A stretch of DNA of 64,000 nt from Blasia pusilla (GCA_050084515.1 CM114275.1:9362001-9426000), one strand, 5' to 3'. Numbered from the stretch's first letter, positions 38,909 through 52,689 are shown. The notes: generated from the letters alone by a model not told the origin. Translations and numbers: made by a program.

Positions 38909-38959
38909 GAGCCGAAGTCCGTCCGCTTCCCGTCCCGGGAAGCGGACGGACTTCGGCTC
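38909..38959. repeat. Perfect 24-bp inverted repeat with 3-nt loop
   Basis: GAGCCGAAGTCCGTCCGCTT then CCCG, loop TCC, and the exact reverse complement. It sits in the GC-rich leader side of the PP2A B55 gene, about 720 bases before its start codon. Arms with no mismatch imply either a recent origin, for example by template switching, or strong conservation. Confidence 0.9.
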
Positions 38960-39241
38960 ATCTACTCGTCCACCCAATCTTTGCTTCAGCCGGCTGCTGC
39001 CCGCCCGCGTCTGAAGGGTTGGGCAGATATCGTGCTGTGCATGCTCCTGCCCGAGCCCCACTCCAGTACAGTGTTGTTCTCTTGTGTCTAGTCTCCTCCT
39101 CCTCCTTCCTTCCTCTATTTCCGCCCGTACTCGAGAGTATTCCGTCCGCGCATCGTAGGTAGGCAGGATCTTCTCCACGAGTGGTAGAGTCGGAGAGGAG
39201 CACCCGCGTCTACTGCTACTGCTGCGGAGTGGTCCAAGGTC

Positions 39242-39265
39242 GAGAGAGAGAGAGAGAGAGAGAGG
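39242..39265. repeat. (GA)12 microsatellite in the PP2A leader
   Basis: About 24 bases of GA dinucleotide in the GC-rich leader upstream of the PP2A B55 start. GA/CT tracts are common in plant 5' leaders and bind GAGA-binding factors, so a regulatory role is possible. Confidence 0.85.
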
Positions 39266-39679
39266 AGGTGTGAGGTTGGTCTTCCCGGGGGCGAGGAAGG
39301 AACGGGAGGTGGGAAGTTGCAATCGACCGATCTCTTTTGATTTGCCATCGGAGGAGAAGGGAGAAGGAAGAGTGGTTTTGAGGTGGGAGAGAAAAATCTG
39401 TGGAGGCTGGATCGACTACCTTGCACATAACAGCAGCCCGTATCAATGCTCCCATGCTCTCGCCTATGGTCGCCCCGCTGCCTTTGCTCCTCATGTCCCC
39501 ATTACTATGGCTTCTGCGCCTCTTGCAGCCCCGCGCTGTGCCGCCCATTCTTCTGAATCCTCAGTTGTCTGCCAGTTCACCAATTGGCTTTACCATGCGG
39601 GGTTAGGGTTCCGTGCCAGGACGGAACGGGGTTTTTTGGTTTTGGGCAATCAGGCGTTTAGAGTGGTAGGTAGAGGAGA

Positions 39680-42600
39680 ATGATCAGTGGGGGAGGAGGA
39701 GCTGGAGTTGCGGCTCCCGGGGGCCCAGGACAGCTCCTTGAATGGAAATTTTCGCAAGTTTTCGGCGAGCGTGCAGCAGGCGAGGAAGTGCAAGATGGTA
39801 TGCTCACGCTGTCTTCGATCACATTGTTTTCCCGTTTGTCGATTGCCGCCCTAAATCGTCATTTTCCTGTTGCATGCTTCGATGTGTTCTCTTCTCCTCA
39901 CTTCCGTTGGACGTTCCAATTTGTCGTGGTCCTAGAATTATTCTCCTCAATAGATCTCTCATCCTTCACGTGCCGTTCGTTCGTCCAACTCATTTATCTC
40001 CGACTTCATTTATCTGTCTAACATGTGTCACGCGTTTCTCTTTCATCTCCTGTTTTTCGTTCCATCCGTAACTCGCGACGTCCTTTATTCTTTTACGGAA
40101 TCCCCACGGCCCCGCAGCTTCTCATCCACTTTGCTGTGCAGGCATTCGCAAAGACGGCCATTAGTTGTAATTGAATCTTTATGGCTGATTTTCGACATTG
40201 TCTCTCCCCAGAATGTATTTCTAGGTCTCGTACACATGCAATCGTGCGTGTTCATGAGTTTTCTATCTTTCCCACAACTTTCTCTACACCTCCGGGTCAT
40301 TAATCTAGGTTACACGCCTCTCTGGGATGAGACTCATCGGTCGTAGGTTTATGCACCTGCATTCCTCATCCTTTTGAAAAACGGGAGCTGTTTGGTGAGG
40401 CATGCTCTCGCCCAAGATTGTCCCTGTTCTGCATGTTCCCTATTGCTCCTCCAGTGCTGCACGCCTGGGCCCTCCAGATGCCACCACTATTCTCCTTCTC
40501 GGAATGTTGATTTAGTGTACTGACTTTATCTTAAATATGCGGATAGTTACCTACCTAATCTACAGATGATCTGCCTCTAAGGCTGAGAGGATTATGATAT
40601 CGTCATCTTCTCCCATGAAATCTTATTCTTTTCTATACTTTTCTGCATGTATTACCCTTCTTTTGTCATCTGAATGCCACTGCTCTGAGCCTACAGTGAT
40701 GAAGGTGAAGGGGACAGTGGATATGTGAGTGCAGCGGGCTCATGTTTGCTATAATGTCGAACACATTTTGGATTCTATGATAACTTTTTCTGCTGGTTCC
40801 TGCACATATGTGCTGTGCTACTGATTTAAGTTATGAGGGCCCTCCCCTTGGCACACAAGTAAGTCTTATAGCAGAAGTTCAAGTCTCGGCCCATCATAAG
40901 GAGTCACAGGTGGAAGCAGAGGTGTATATGATGCAAGGATATGTGGAAGTTGTCTATCATCTTGTATTGAAGTCTCTGATTATGGACTTTTCGTTCAAAA
41001 TCAGCCTTTTTTGTAAATCAAGTAGAGAGTTTGAGTTGTATTGTTCTTTTTTCTTTTTCCCTACTCTTTCGTACTGTAATCTGATTGCCAACCACGGTTT
41101 CCTGCCTGATTTGATTAGTGAAAGTTGATTGTTGGATTCACTCATATTATCTTTGGAGTAGTGAAACCTCCTGTCAAATTTTTTTTTCGAATGGAAGAAA
41201 GATTCTCATCAGTTGCAACTTTAGGCATTTTATCTGGAGAGCAGGAAACGTTCAGTGCTCTCCACACCCCACACCTAAAGTGCTCTCAAAAGGAGAGACT
41301 TTCCACACCCCACAACTAAAGTCTTTGGGGCCCTCATGAAACTCATTTTCTTGGCGAATACACTTGGTGTGTGTTCTTCTGTCTTATTTATCTTTAAAGT
41401 TGCTTTCAGGGTATCAACAAAAGTTTGAAAGGTAGAAAGTACTCTCATCCCTTCTCTACAACCATGATGCGAGCTGTCTTAAAGGTGGTCAGTATTGGTA
41501 TCTTGGTCCTACAAGTTTTCTTATCTTGTCTATGGTCCTTGGAATAGGTACAAAGCTGTGCCTTTTCCACGCCAGATTTGTGCTGCAATTCATTCCTGGG
41601 ATGATGTAAAATTCCAAGTTTTTCTTGTGCATTTTGGAGCCTGTCTGTGCTTCTATCTTTGCAACCACTATTTCTGACTGGTTCCACCAATTTATTCTTA
41701 GAGTTTTGGGTGGGAAGTCGGCCTCTTTACACTAGTGTGCTAAGTGTAAGTTTGAGAAATTTTGGAATCAAATCTCTCATAAAGATATACAGAAAGTGGG
41801 ACGAAGTGGTATGATTGAGCTTCCTTGGATCGCCAAATTGCCAATTATCCATGACAATGATTCTGAAAATCTTGTTTCTGTGACAGTTGATATCATCTCT
41901 GCAATTGAATTTGATAAGAGCGGTGAGCATTTGGCCACAGGAGATCGTGGTGGTCGGGTGGTCTTGTTTGAGAGGACAGATGGGAAAGATGTAAGATATA
42001 TCAACAACTCCGACATATCACACTATAGTGGAGGGGTCTTGTAAGCATAATCATGTGCTGTCAGTTGAGATGAAGGAGAGGTTGATTGTATCCTAGGTGG
42101 CAGGTCATTCATGATGTTAGCAGGCTTTTATGTTTCTAAGTGGAGTGGGAGGGGTAGGTTTGGTGATGAGTTTCTCTGCCTTCGTGTTTGCATCTTGGTA
42201 GCATCTGTTTTAGATTGTCTACAGTCCACACTTCAAGGATGCACGGTGGGTGGAATTCGGTGTACTTGTCTCAGGTCAATAACCTGTAATGTTGGGGGTT
42301 TTTCAGGTTATTACAATTTGTTGCATGTGTTCTCCTGCCTATGCTAGGTCAAGGTTGTACCGCGGTTCAACATGAAAGCTTGGCATGATTTTTACAAGGA
42401 AATAGGATTGAATGTCAGCATGATGGTTTTCTGACGTGTGAGCTTCTGGTTTCATGAATTGTGGTTCTGCAGCTTCGATCCCGGAGAGAGCTAGAGAGGG
42501 CAGATTATCCTATACCTAGACACCCAGAATATCGGTACTCAACTGAGTTTCAAAGTCATGAGCCGGAGGTAACTTACTTGGTTCTGGTTTCATCTTCCTT

Positions 42601-45600
42601 GTAAAACCTGGTGTGAAGCCTGATTTCTTGAACAATGATGGTCAGAATTGTGTAGCACATATGATGGCACATGTTTTCAGCAAAAGCTACCTTGAGGGGA
42701 TGAATGATCGAGCAACAATTATCATCCTTGGAGACCCAAGTCGGGCCAAAGGATTAATGGGCATTCAAAAGGGATGATATCACTAAGGACTGTAGTCATG
42801 AATCAACTAGGTCAACTTTGTTCACTGTTGAATCGACCCTTAGATTGATGACATCCTGCATGCATCTTACCTAAACTGATGCATTAGAGCAGTGTTGGGT
42901 TGGGCAGATTTTCAATTGATGGTCATATTTTTTTGTCAATTGAATATTATTGAAAGCATCTAAAGTTGTGTATTCGCACAATCAATTCTTGGTTGACATC
43001 TATAGCGAGTTGGCGTTATTCATGCAGGATTTCTTTTCCTGAATTTAGATCCATGTTTTCTCTCAGAAATTGCGTGAAGTTTTCTTTGTCTGCATTCATA
43101 GTGCAAGAAAGCATACTTATATGTTTGTCTGTGTTGTGCAGTTTGACTATTTGAAGAGTTTGGAGATAGAAGAAAAAATCAATAAAATCAGGTGGTGTCA
43201 GACAGCCAATGGTGCCCGATTCCTGCTTTCCACTAACGACAAGACTATTAAGCTCTGGAAGGTGATTCCCTCCTCTTGATGACATTAGATGTCCACTTAT
43301 GACAATTGTAGCCCAAAAGGATGGAATGATATATATGGAGAAGGCGGATGTGAAGCATTCTGAGTGCGTCAAAGCCACATTAATATGCCTGTCTTATTGT
43401 TTCCATTCATCACTTGGCAAAAGTGAGCACATTGGTATTAGTTATGTGGCCAAAGATGAAGTGCAGCAACTGTATCTGGTTAACACCGGTATTTTATTCC
43501 CTGCAAGTTGTGGATTACTTCCATTTTCTTATATCTATTTGACAGTAGGCATTTGTACCCAGGCGAGTTTCAAGAGTATGAACCATTGTATGACCACATC
43601 TCACTATATGTGTTAAGTTGACTGGGCTCAAATTGGATGTAAAGAAGGAAGTTCTTCTGTGCAAGGAAGTCTAAATTGTACTGCTTAATTGTGTGGTTGT
43701 AGTGTTCATAGGGTCTTACCTGTGACTCATTTCATGTTCTTGTCATGCTTGATGTTGGGACATGGACAGGTTTCTGAGAAGAAGTTAAAGAATGTATCGA
43801 ACTTGAATGTAGATCCTTCTGTCCGGATTGGAAATGGGAGTCTGGTTGGTAGTAGTCCTGTGCAAAGCCCAAATGGTTATACACCTCGGCCCATAAATGG
43901 AGGGACTGCACGACGCCCATTGCCAGTTATCAGCAATGACTTTGTTTTTCCTCCGGGTGGAATTCCTTCTCTTCATCTGCCCACGGTAGGTCTTAGACTC
44001 TACTCTGCAGGTCTAAACTCCATAATGAGTAATGTACATGAGTTTTCCAAATGATTGTGACAGAAATGGCTTGTGTATGAACATGATCTCATGACGTACA
44101 GTTTGGGCTCAGGACATAGTGTTGTTTGATCAAGTGTACTGAGTTGATCCTATGCCCCTGATCAAGGATATTGTTACTGGTGTCATTAGCTAAAAAGATC
44201 AGATTTGAGCTTAGACTGCCCAGTTAGACAGTTCATTCAAAGAGGTGTAGTCGGAAATGTCTGACGAACAGTTCTGGAATCATTTCAAGTCCCGATACTG
44301 GTCCCAGAATTGGCCACTGCTCAGTCTTGAAGGGTGCACATTGGCAATCTAAGCTCAAATCTGATCAGTTTGGCAAATTTTCCAGTGTTGACATGTTTCA
44401 TCATAAGTATAAGATTAACTCGGTGGCCTTGATTAAACAGCACCAAAATCCTTTAGCCCAGAAGTGTGCAGCATAAGGTCATGACCTTACCCTATCCATT
44501 TCTTTTGCAGTCATTTGGATAAAGTACTTAAAACTTGTTGAATAGAATCCACCTGGTTTTTGATTGTATGTTGCATTGATACTTTTACTTGTTTGATAGG
44601 TTGATTCTCATTTAAAGTGGGTTGGGATCCAGGTTTGGAGCAATGAAACTGCTCTCGTTGCGAGATGTAGGAGGGTTTATGCAAATGCACATGCATATCA
44701 TATAAACTCTATTTCAAACAACAGGTGCAGATCCTTCACTTGTGCTCGTCTTTATTATCTTGTAGAAACCATGTCAGTACTCTTAATGCATGTTTGCATT
44801 ATGAATTCTCGATGCGGGTAGGATGTGTTCAAGAAAGACCTTGTTGGAGAGGTCAGGTCCATCATTGTTTTTTTATCTCTTATCTTGCAAGCTGTTTTCT
44901 TGTGGCAGTGATTGTGAAACCTACATCTCAGCAGATGATTTGAGGATAAACTTATGGAATCTCGAAGTCAGTGATCAAAGTTTTAATATTGTTGACATTA
45001 AACCTGTCAATATGGAAGACTTGACAGGTAGGGGTCAAGAATTTTATTATGAACGTGTTGTGTTGTGGAGAATAGAGTGCACATTGTTTTGTCCTGAAGG
45101 ATTATCTTACAGCAATCTGGAAATTTAAATTACAGCTCGTGAATTGGCACCTGAGCTGTCTTAAATTTACAGGCACCTAGACTCAGCCATTGACATGGGT
45201 TTGTATGGTTGCTTGGAAAGGTAATAGATATTTGTTATTCATACATGTTGGAACATATGTTGGCCATTAATATATGTAGAGGTGCAGTGTTCCAACTGAT
45301 TTACTGTGGGTCAAAGTAATTGTAGCATCTATTTGTACAAGAACAATCAGGCTTTGTTTAAATGTAGAATATGGGATACCCAGAACGTACTTTGGGGGTC
45401 TTGGTCCTTGTTGTGGCTGGGATGCAACTCCAATTTGATACTTCATCAAAGATTTCTTTTGGTTTTATGATGTGGATGTGCTTGTGATGTTTTTGTGCAG
45501 AGGTCATCACATCAGCTGAGTTTCACCCTTCACATTGCAACATGTTAGCTTACAGTAGTTCTAAGGGCACAATTCGGCTAATTGACATGCGACAGTCAGC

Positions 45601-48479
45601 TTTGTGTGACCGGCATGCCAAACTGTGCGTGTGTAATTTCCTATCAATTCCTCCCCAGTTGAAATTTTTGCGTATACTTGGGGTCATTCCTGATTTGTGT
45701 TTGGCTAGTCAATAAACTGGAAATTTTTAGCATGACAGTTGTGCTGAGGTCGTTATTGAGATAACAAAATGTTAATGATTTTTTCTTAGACTGTGGTTGG
45801 CCTGCAGTGACCCATTCGACCCATTGTATCGAAGAATGGCTGCTTGGTCCTACTTTGAACTTTTGCCCTTCTGGCTCTGGTAGGCATTTGGTCCAAACTG
45901 TATCAGACTTACCTGAGATATGTTACTCATGCATTTCTGGGCAGATTTGAAGAGCAGGAGGCACCAGGCTCAAGATCATTTTTTACAGAAATTATAGCGT
46001 CCATTTCTGATGTTAAATTTGCAAGAGGTGGCCGGTACATTCTCAGTCGAGATTATATGACTCTCAAGGTAAATATGACTCTCACAACCCTGTATGATCT
46101 GATCTGCTTCATTCATTCATGACCATGTCTGCTGCTGTTTGAAATGCAAAATATTGTAGTCAAACTCCATGAAGAAGTGACTTGCGAATCATATGAATGT
46201 GGGTTGGCTTTACTGAATTGCCCCAAGCTGTTATACCTACCAACCACTGTTGTGTCAATTTGATTGTTAAAAGTGAGGTCAGTTGTTCTAGTTCTGAATA
46301 TTTGGGACTTAATAAAGGCTAGCTGAGGACATCCCTACATGGAAGGTTTCCACATTTTAAGAGCCACAGTTTCTTGCGGTAGGCTATCATGACAAATGTC
46401 CCTGCTGTTTACGAGACTTGAAAGCTAGTGTCTTCCACCCCCCACCCCCTAACGCTGTCTTCATGCATTAAATATAATTAATCTTCACCCTGTAGTGAAG
46501 ATTCTTCTTGTAGGTTTCTTTTCTTGCTGGGTTTGAAGTTCATTCATTGTAAATTAGCAACAATAAGATGGGATCTCCTAGACTCTTTTTCATGTTGCAG
46601 CTGCCCTGTCCACTGAATTTCAGACGGAAAGTGGTGGTAGTTTGTTCCTGGTGGTTGGCAATCACACTCCATACCAGAGTATCACATACTTGATCACCAG
46701 AAAATCAGGGTGCAACAGTTCTATAGTTAAGAGGGTTTGATAGTATCTGAGTACAGCTTCTTTGTTGGCTTAACTGACCTCGTCCCTCTTTAAAAGTATT
46801 GGGTTTTCTTGTGTTGTTTTCCTCAAGCACACCCAAATGCTGTCTTTGCTCTCACCTTGCTCCATAAGTAAGAAGCCTTTTTGCAATGGTAAGATATTCT
46901 GCCTTGTCATCTTAGGAAAGTGATGTCCCCGGCTAAGTGTGCTAAGGACGCTGGTGAGTTTCAACGTGCTGGAGGTCTGTTGAAGGTTTAATGCTACCCT
47001 CCTGGAAACTTTTGGTAAAGTAGAGTAGTGAGCTCCAGTCAGATCCATTACAAAACTCCCCTCCAGGCATTGAGAATTCACCATGCTGAGCACCAGATGA
47101 AAGTAGTAATTTATTCATATAACTTAGTATTGGGACAGGTGGCTCATGTTGTTTGTGATGCTCGAAATATGGATATGTGAGTAGGTTGAAAAGTATGATG
47201 GTTGCCGGGTATTTAACAATGAATATCGAGGTTGTTTGTTCTGAACTGCGATTTTTCTTACGAGAGGAAAAATCTGACACCTGTCAGTGGCTCATTTCTG
47301 AAGGTATCTGATAAATAGCTGTGTGGTTTTTTGTCAGTTGTGGGATGTGAATATGGAGGCTGCTCCAGTTAGAACTTTTAAGGTCCACGAGTATTTACGT
47401 CCTAAGGTAAGTGGTGGTTGCCAATGGCTTACATTTTGATTGGTTCCAATTTATATTGATAGTAATCTATTCTTCAACTTTGTAACCACAATACACCTTG
47501 GGTGAAATAATTAATAATTATGGGGCGGTGACTGGCAGTTATGTGATCTTTATGAGAATGACTCCATATTTGACAAGTTCGAGTGTTGCTTAAGTGGAGA
47601 TGGACAACGTGTGGCCACCGGATCGTACAGGTATGTACATCTAATATTGGCTTAAAAAAAACTGACATGGTAATTTTTGATCACATAGAGAGAATAGCCC
47701 ATCTTGGATAGAAGCAAGTTCCATTGGAGTATAAAAAAGAGGTTTGTTGATGGTGGATGTAAAGGACTTGTTCTTAACTGACATGGGTTTCTGTGCAGCA
47801 ATTTATTTCGTGTGTTTGGGGCAGTTCCTGGCAGCGAAGAGGCATCCACTCTTGAAGCTAGCAAAAGTCCAAATAGGTAGCAAATTTGGTGCTTGCCATT
47901 GGTTTCTATTGCTGTATTTGCCAGGATTTGAAGGTTTTTGTAGGAGACTGGTTTTGTTAGCACTATGTCTAACCCCAGTTCTGCCCATATCCTGCCTAAC
48001 GAGTGTCGTCATGTGGTTGGTGCGGGCGTCTTCTTTTCTGGTTGCCTGGACGTCTTAGGCGGGCGGTGCAGACACCCACAAAGTCTGGTGGAAATCGCCT
48101 CTTTAATGTTCGAGGTAGACGTGACACTAGAGGGCGAGGTAGTTGTCTCAATATTTCATTTATTCTACTGTGGGAGTGATGCTGTGCACATTGTCACCTG
48201 ATACATCAATCCCAAGCCTTCGTGTCCATATCTGACTCTATATGGATTCGTTATGGTGGATACTCTGCATTCTGTTATGTCATGAAGCTTGTTCCTTTGT
48301 AAGTATTCCACGTAAGTTAATTGATGTGTTTCCCGTTGGCAGGTGGTGAGAGCCCTGGAAGTGAGATCAATGGAGGGCAATATGATTTTACATCAAAGCT
48401 ACTGCATTTAGCATGGCATCCTGTTGCAAATGTTATAGCATGCGCTGCTTCTAACAGTCTGTACATGTACTACGCATAG
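39680..48479 (+). CDS. PP2A-B55: Protein phosphatase 2A regulatory subunit B55, 14 exons
   Basis: B55 is the WD40 subunit that binds the PP2A A/C core and selects substrates. My exons are 39680-39797, 41887-41990, 42473-42568, 43142-43261, 43770-43985, 44633-44724, 44909-45027, 45501-45624, 45945-46068, 47338-47406, 47539-47630, 47799-47876, 48059-48138 and 48343-48479. All introns are GT-AG and all phases agree, giving 522 residues, the usual plant B55 length. Signature segments include [19 protein letters not shown] (residues 20-38), [36 protein letters not shown] (across exons 3 and 4), [70 protein letters not shown] and the C-terminal NSLYMYYA. The seven-bladed propeller is complete with no internal stop. 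The first intron (2.1 kb) is the longest. Exon 13 encodes a basic insert ([13 protein letters not shown]...RGRRDTRGR) typical of the divergent loop in plant members. Confidence 0.96.
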
Positions 48480-48675
48480 GAATCATCGTTGTTTTTCAGT
48501 AAAAATATTTCACTGAGTGATTTTTTTACCTCCATGATTTGTGAGGGATATGCTGGGGAGAGATGAGAGGTCTTATGGTTGCCAAATATCATGCACATTT
48601 TTCGAAATATGATCATTTGTGAAGTCACCCATTGAAGTTTGGTGGACTGCAACAGAACACGCATGGTCAAACCTC

Positions 48676-48900
48676 GACCACTTTAGGAAGGTATTACAAA
48701 AGTAGGTCATAAGGCTTTGGTTGTACCTGTAATGCAATGGGTTGCTTTCTATAGCTAGTCTATCTCATTGCAAGGAGTGCTACACTGCCCATGACCACTT
48801 TAGAAGGTATTACAAAACTAGGTGACAGGCTTTGGTTCTCCCTGTAATGCGATGGGTTGCTTTTTTTAGCGAGTGTATCTCATGGCAAGGAGAACTATGT
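48676..48900. repeat. Tandem direct duplication, 2 x about 117 bp
   Basis: GACCACTTTAGGAAGGTATT at 48676 recurs as GACCACTTTAGAAGGTATTA at 48793, and the similarity runs on through GCTTTGGTT..CCTGTAATG and GGTTGCTTT to ATCTCATKGCAAGGAG. The pair lies about 200 bases 3' of the PP2A stop, so it may be in the 3' UTR or just beyond. Confidence 0.85.
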
Positions 48901-49516
48901 GGCCAGTTGTGGGTTCCTTACTGGCATAAGGAGTTTATTGCATGGGATGTTAACTTGGACAAGGTAATAATGGTCCTCATTTATGGACTGCCGTGCAGAA
49001 CCTGTGTTGAGTTGGTTGTGGCATGAGAGAGGTCAAGTTGTCCTTACCTGGAAGTCAGATTAACTAGTACTCCCGAAGTGCTTTGAAACAGCAACCAGCA
49101 GGCACATTTCTTCCAAGGTCGAGGGCCTTTGCATGGGCTGTTGCCTCCATACAACATGCGCATGAACAGCCAGCTGTCCAGAAAGATGTAATCGGAAGAA
49201 AGGCAGTGCATTGATATCATTTGAATGATCTGTCTGTAAGTTCAAGAGAAGCTTACTGGACGTCTCTGGCTTTGGTATGTGACTTGGCAATATCCATCTG
49301 CAAGGAGTGCTTGCGCTGCAACTAAGAAGAAATACAGTAGCTAAAATGTGGAAAATCAGTAGATAAAATGTTTCAAAACTAGTCGGTCTTCTTCTAAAGA
49401 TATGTACCTACTGCTCGAATATTACCTTAAAAAGAAATCTGTACACATTATAGATTATGGAACCCACTTACGCCTCGTAGCGGAAAATCAGTAGCGGAAA
49501 GGTACATGACGAGGTG
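48901..49516. other. 3' flank of PP2A B55, no gene seen
   Basis: No recognisable frame. Confidence 0.35.
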
Positions 49517-49553
49517 CCACTATTAGTGCCACGAGGTGTGGCACTAATAGTGG
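49517..49553. repeat. Perfect hairpin, 16-bp arms, 5-nt loop
   Basis: CCACTATTAGTGCCAC, GAGGT, GTGGCACTAATAGTGG. Perfect pairing in non-coding DNA. It could be a strong transcript hairpin or a foldback element core. Confidence 0.85.
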
Positions 49554-50534
49554 ATTTATTCCCACGCAAATCTAAAGTGAACTTCCGGTTTTGCCGGGAA
49601 TGTTGGCGTGTAATATAATAGTCCTTCAGGCCCATAGGGCACTCATGGGGCCGTGTCCGTCCAACGTATAGAGGATGAGAAAATTACGCACAATCAATAG
49701 TTGACTACGTAGCTCTCTCCATAACATAACTGAAATCGCGCTAACTGCGATTACTGTCTGCCTGTGCTGTTCCGCGTAGTCAAACCAATGAACTACGATT
49801 GTTCCTTGCTGTAAATAGGCAATTCGTGATGTTCTACAGATGAGGTGTTCACATGAGCATCCCACGACCTACCAATTGTATCTGGTGGCACAATGGAACT
49901 CTTTCATTGTTATGAGAAATCGACCACCAACTATTGAACAAAGCTCAAGGAGGAAGGTTGTTGTGACCACATCCATTATATAAGGTTAGACCCTAGTTCT
50001 AGTAACTGGACGCAACAATAGGATATTCTTTTTTATCATGTGTTTGATTAGCAAGCATTTTGCATATCACTCCTACTGTATAGGTATGTGCTAGCTATTT
50101 TTATTGAGATGGAATGACTTATGAAACTACCGTTTGCTCTTCATTTACTAACAAAGACACCGATTATTGATGTTTCTTAAATTCACCAATCACAATGGAA
50201 GTATGAATCCATGTGTGATCACAAGAAAGAGATCATCATCTATTTGACTTCTATGATTAGATGACAATCTATTTGGCTCTTATATTACTTGCAATGTAGA
50301 TACCCTCGGGGAGAGTATCAATTACACATATTGGAAGAATCTGGACAAAGCTTCTCTCTACAAGGCATGTAAGGCACGCACTGTGCTTGGTTTTGCTCAC
50401 ATGCCTCGACAAGACAAACGTGTCGTGACGTCTATGAAGATGTCCTTGAGGAGTATACACAAGAGCCCTATATTGTTGTAGAATAGATGGTTCTCCAGAG
50501 GTGTGAGAGTTAGGTGATGTTAATGCTCCTAGAG
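49554..50534. other. Intergenic, no gene seen
   Basis: AT-rich with no domain-bearing frame. The last 100-200 bases may belong to the same old insertion as the methyltransferase relic that follows. Confidence 0.3.
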
Positions 50535-50730
50535 TGGTTATTGATACCCTTGGCTACCACACCCGTTGTGTGGCAATGCCTAAAGGAGGGTGTGAAAGTG
50601 TTGAATGTCTTCGGAGGAATGAGCATGAGATTGGAGGCATTGTTATGGAATGGCATATGAGTACATCAATTTTGATATGTTGTGAGAGATGAGATCGCAC
50701 AATGCGTCTCATTATGTTATGTGATGAGGA
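50535..50730 (+). pseudogene. Old relic of the retrotransposon DNA methyltransferase (motif I region)
   Basis: This stretch aligns without large gaps to 27728-27898 of the methyltransferase element. It reads YHTRCVAMPKEGVKVLNVFGG and then MSMRLEALL, against YHTVCGVPQEGVRVLDLFGG and ISIGLAAIL in the other copy, followed by VHQF and VVRDEIAQCVSLCYV. It has internal stops and many substitutions and ends before motif IV. It has GAG (Glu) where the 27.8-kb copy has TAG at 27869, so it shows the original codon there. I infer a much older insertion of the same family. Confidence 0.7.
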
Positions 50731-52689
50731 GTGTGTTTATTTAAAGCCTTGAAATAGGAGAAGAGAAGAAAAACTAAAGCAGGAAAATTTTCCAATGGTG
50801 GAATATTTCAATTTCAGTGTTGAAAGGGACTAAATTTCAGAGGCCATTTATAAGTCTTCCTAGATGTTTTGATAATCTCGGTAACAAGCAATTCGAACAA
50901 CGTAAAAAGTAAGTTGTAATTGTCTTGTAGTGCTTGTAGATACCTTTCCAATGCATCCCAAATTCAGCAATTTAAACATCATGATCCCTTGTAGATATGG
51001 TTGCAATTTCAATATAGGAAAATGCTAGAAGTGAAGAAAAGTTAAGCAATTTGCTCTCTATATGCATGCTAATTTATTCCAATTTCAACATAGCCTCAAT
51101 GGAAATGAATACTTTTTCTCATTTATTGATAACTTTCTAGATAAATATGGATATACTTTCTCAAAGCTCACTCTCAGGTATTCTCAATGTTTGAAATATT
51201 CAAAACTATGCTAGAGAAGTAGACTCTGCAACACATTTTGAAATCATGCCTCTAAATGGAGTTTGATGACTACTAACATTATGATGATATTTGAAAAAAA
51301 TTCACTTGCTGTTGCACTCCAAAACAAAATAGGATGGCCAAACGGAGTAATCTACTAATTAATAGGTTGTTGAGATGACATAAGCTATAAAGAATTAGAA
51401 GAACATGCCCGATGTGTATTGGGCAAAGGCTTTAACTTGCCTAGTCTTCCTAATCAATTGAACCCTAATGACATAAGCTCATGACGAGACTCCATTGTTG
51501 GCACATACACATTGCTACATAATCTACATCGTTGATCACATCTACATTAAAAAATATCTTCAATCTTCCCAACACATAGTTGGTACTACTTGGTAGAATT
51601 GTACACACCTAAAAAGATACCCATACATATACACCAAGACCACTCAACAAAAATTGAAGTTAGAATAGTTCATACAGTTAACTCCACTCTTCAATCAACA
51701 TATGCTTATCAAGCTATATCTACCCTTCGCCATAACAAATCCATATTCCAACACCCAAACCTCTACCAAAATTTAAAAGGATTATTTCTCCAAAGAATCA
51801 ACATTAGAAAAATGGCTAATAAAAGCCATGTCGTCCATCTTTATGCCATTGGGAGGGAAAGAACCAAAATTGTTGGCTATTCACCAAAAGAATAAGCTAT
51901 ACATACATGTGACTGGATGATCGTTGACTCGATCAACACATGATCTAGCCCAAAATAATTCATTTAAAAAATGAAGACCCCAATCGAAGGGAGCTATTCT
52001 CAACCTCATCCAAGCACTTAGGATGAAGTTATGCGTGAAAAACCTGTCTACATGTTGGCTAAACATGATATGACACCATTCAAAGACTTCGAGAGCACTA
52101 AAGATATATCTTCATTGCCTATGTTGATGAAATCTAGTGTTCTGTTATTACAACCTATTATCTGGGCATATTCTTATAAGTTTTGGTCTTTAAGGAGTTG
52201 AAGTCATGGTATGCTTCTTCCAAACCTATTCCAACTCTCAATATATCTATTGAGGAGAGACGACGATTATAAATCAACAAAAATTGCCTTTAAATTCTCT
52301 AAGTACAAGTACAAGTTAAGGAAAAATTCTAGATTCTCCAAGTATATCTATCTATTCATAGTCTGGAAGGGGAAGTATTCATCCTTGTTACTATTTAGAG
52401 CTCAAGTCAGATGTAGAGTTGTCCAGATGTGTAAAATCCATGTTGAAAGTCACACATTCTCTTCATAGATTTATAAATGAAGGATTTCTAGCAAATGCCA
52501 ATGTCATATCATATTTAGTTGATAAGTAGAGTTCTATTATGTTATCAATGTAGAGAATAAAAGGGAATTTTAGTTATAACTTTGACATAAGTGGCCGATG
52601 AGGCTAGCTAAAATTCTATTGTATTAGGATCTTTGTTTCCAACAATCGTACATTTTAATATTTTGAGCAAGATGACAAGTCAGTGCGTA
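50731..52689. other. AT-rich stretch, no gene seen
   Basis: Short open frames (for example 51590-51895 and 52211-52468) without motif. Confidence 0.35.

Noticed and set aside
39270-39683. 137-residue frame ending just inside the PP2A B55 start region
   Set aside because: It lies in the GC-rich leader, in another frame, without a domain. The B55 start at 39680 is supported by family similarity.
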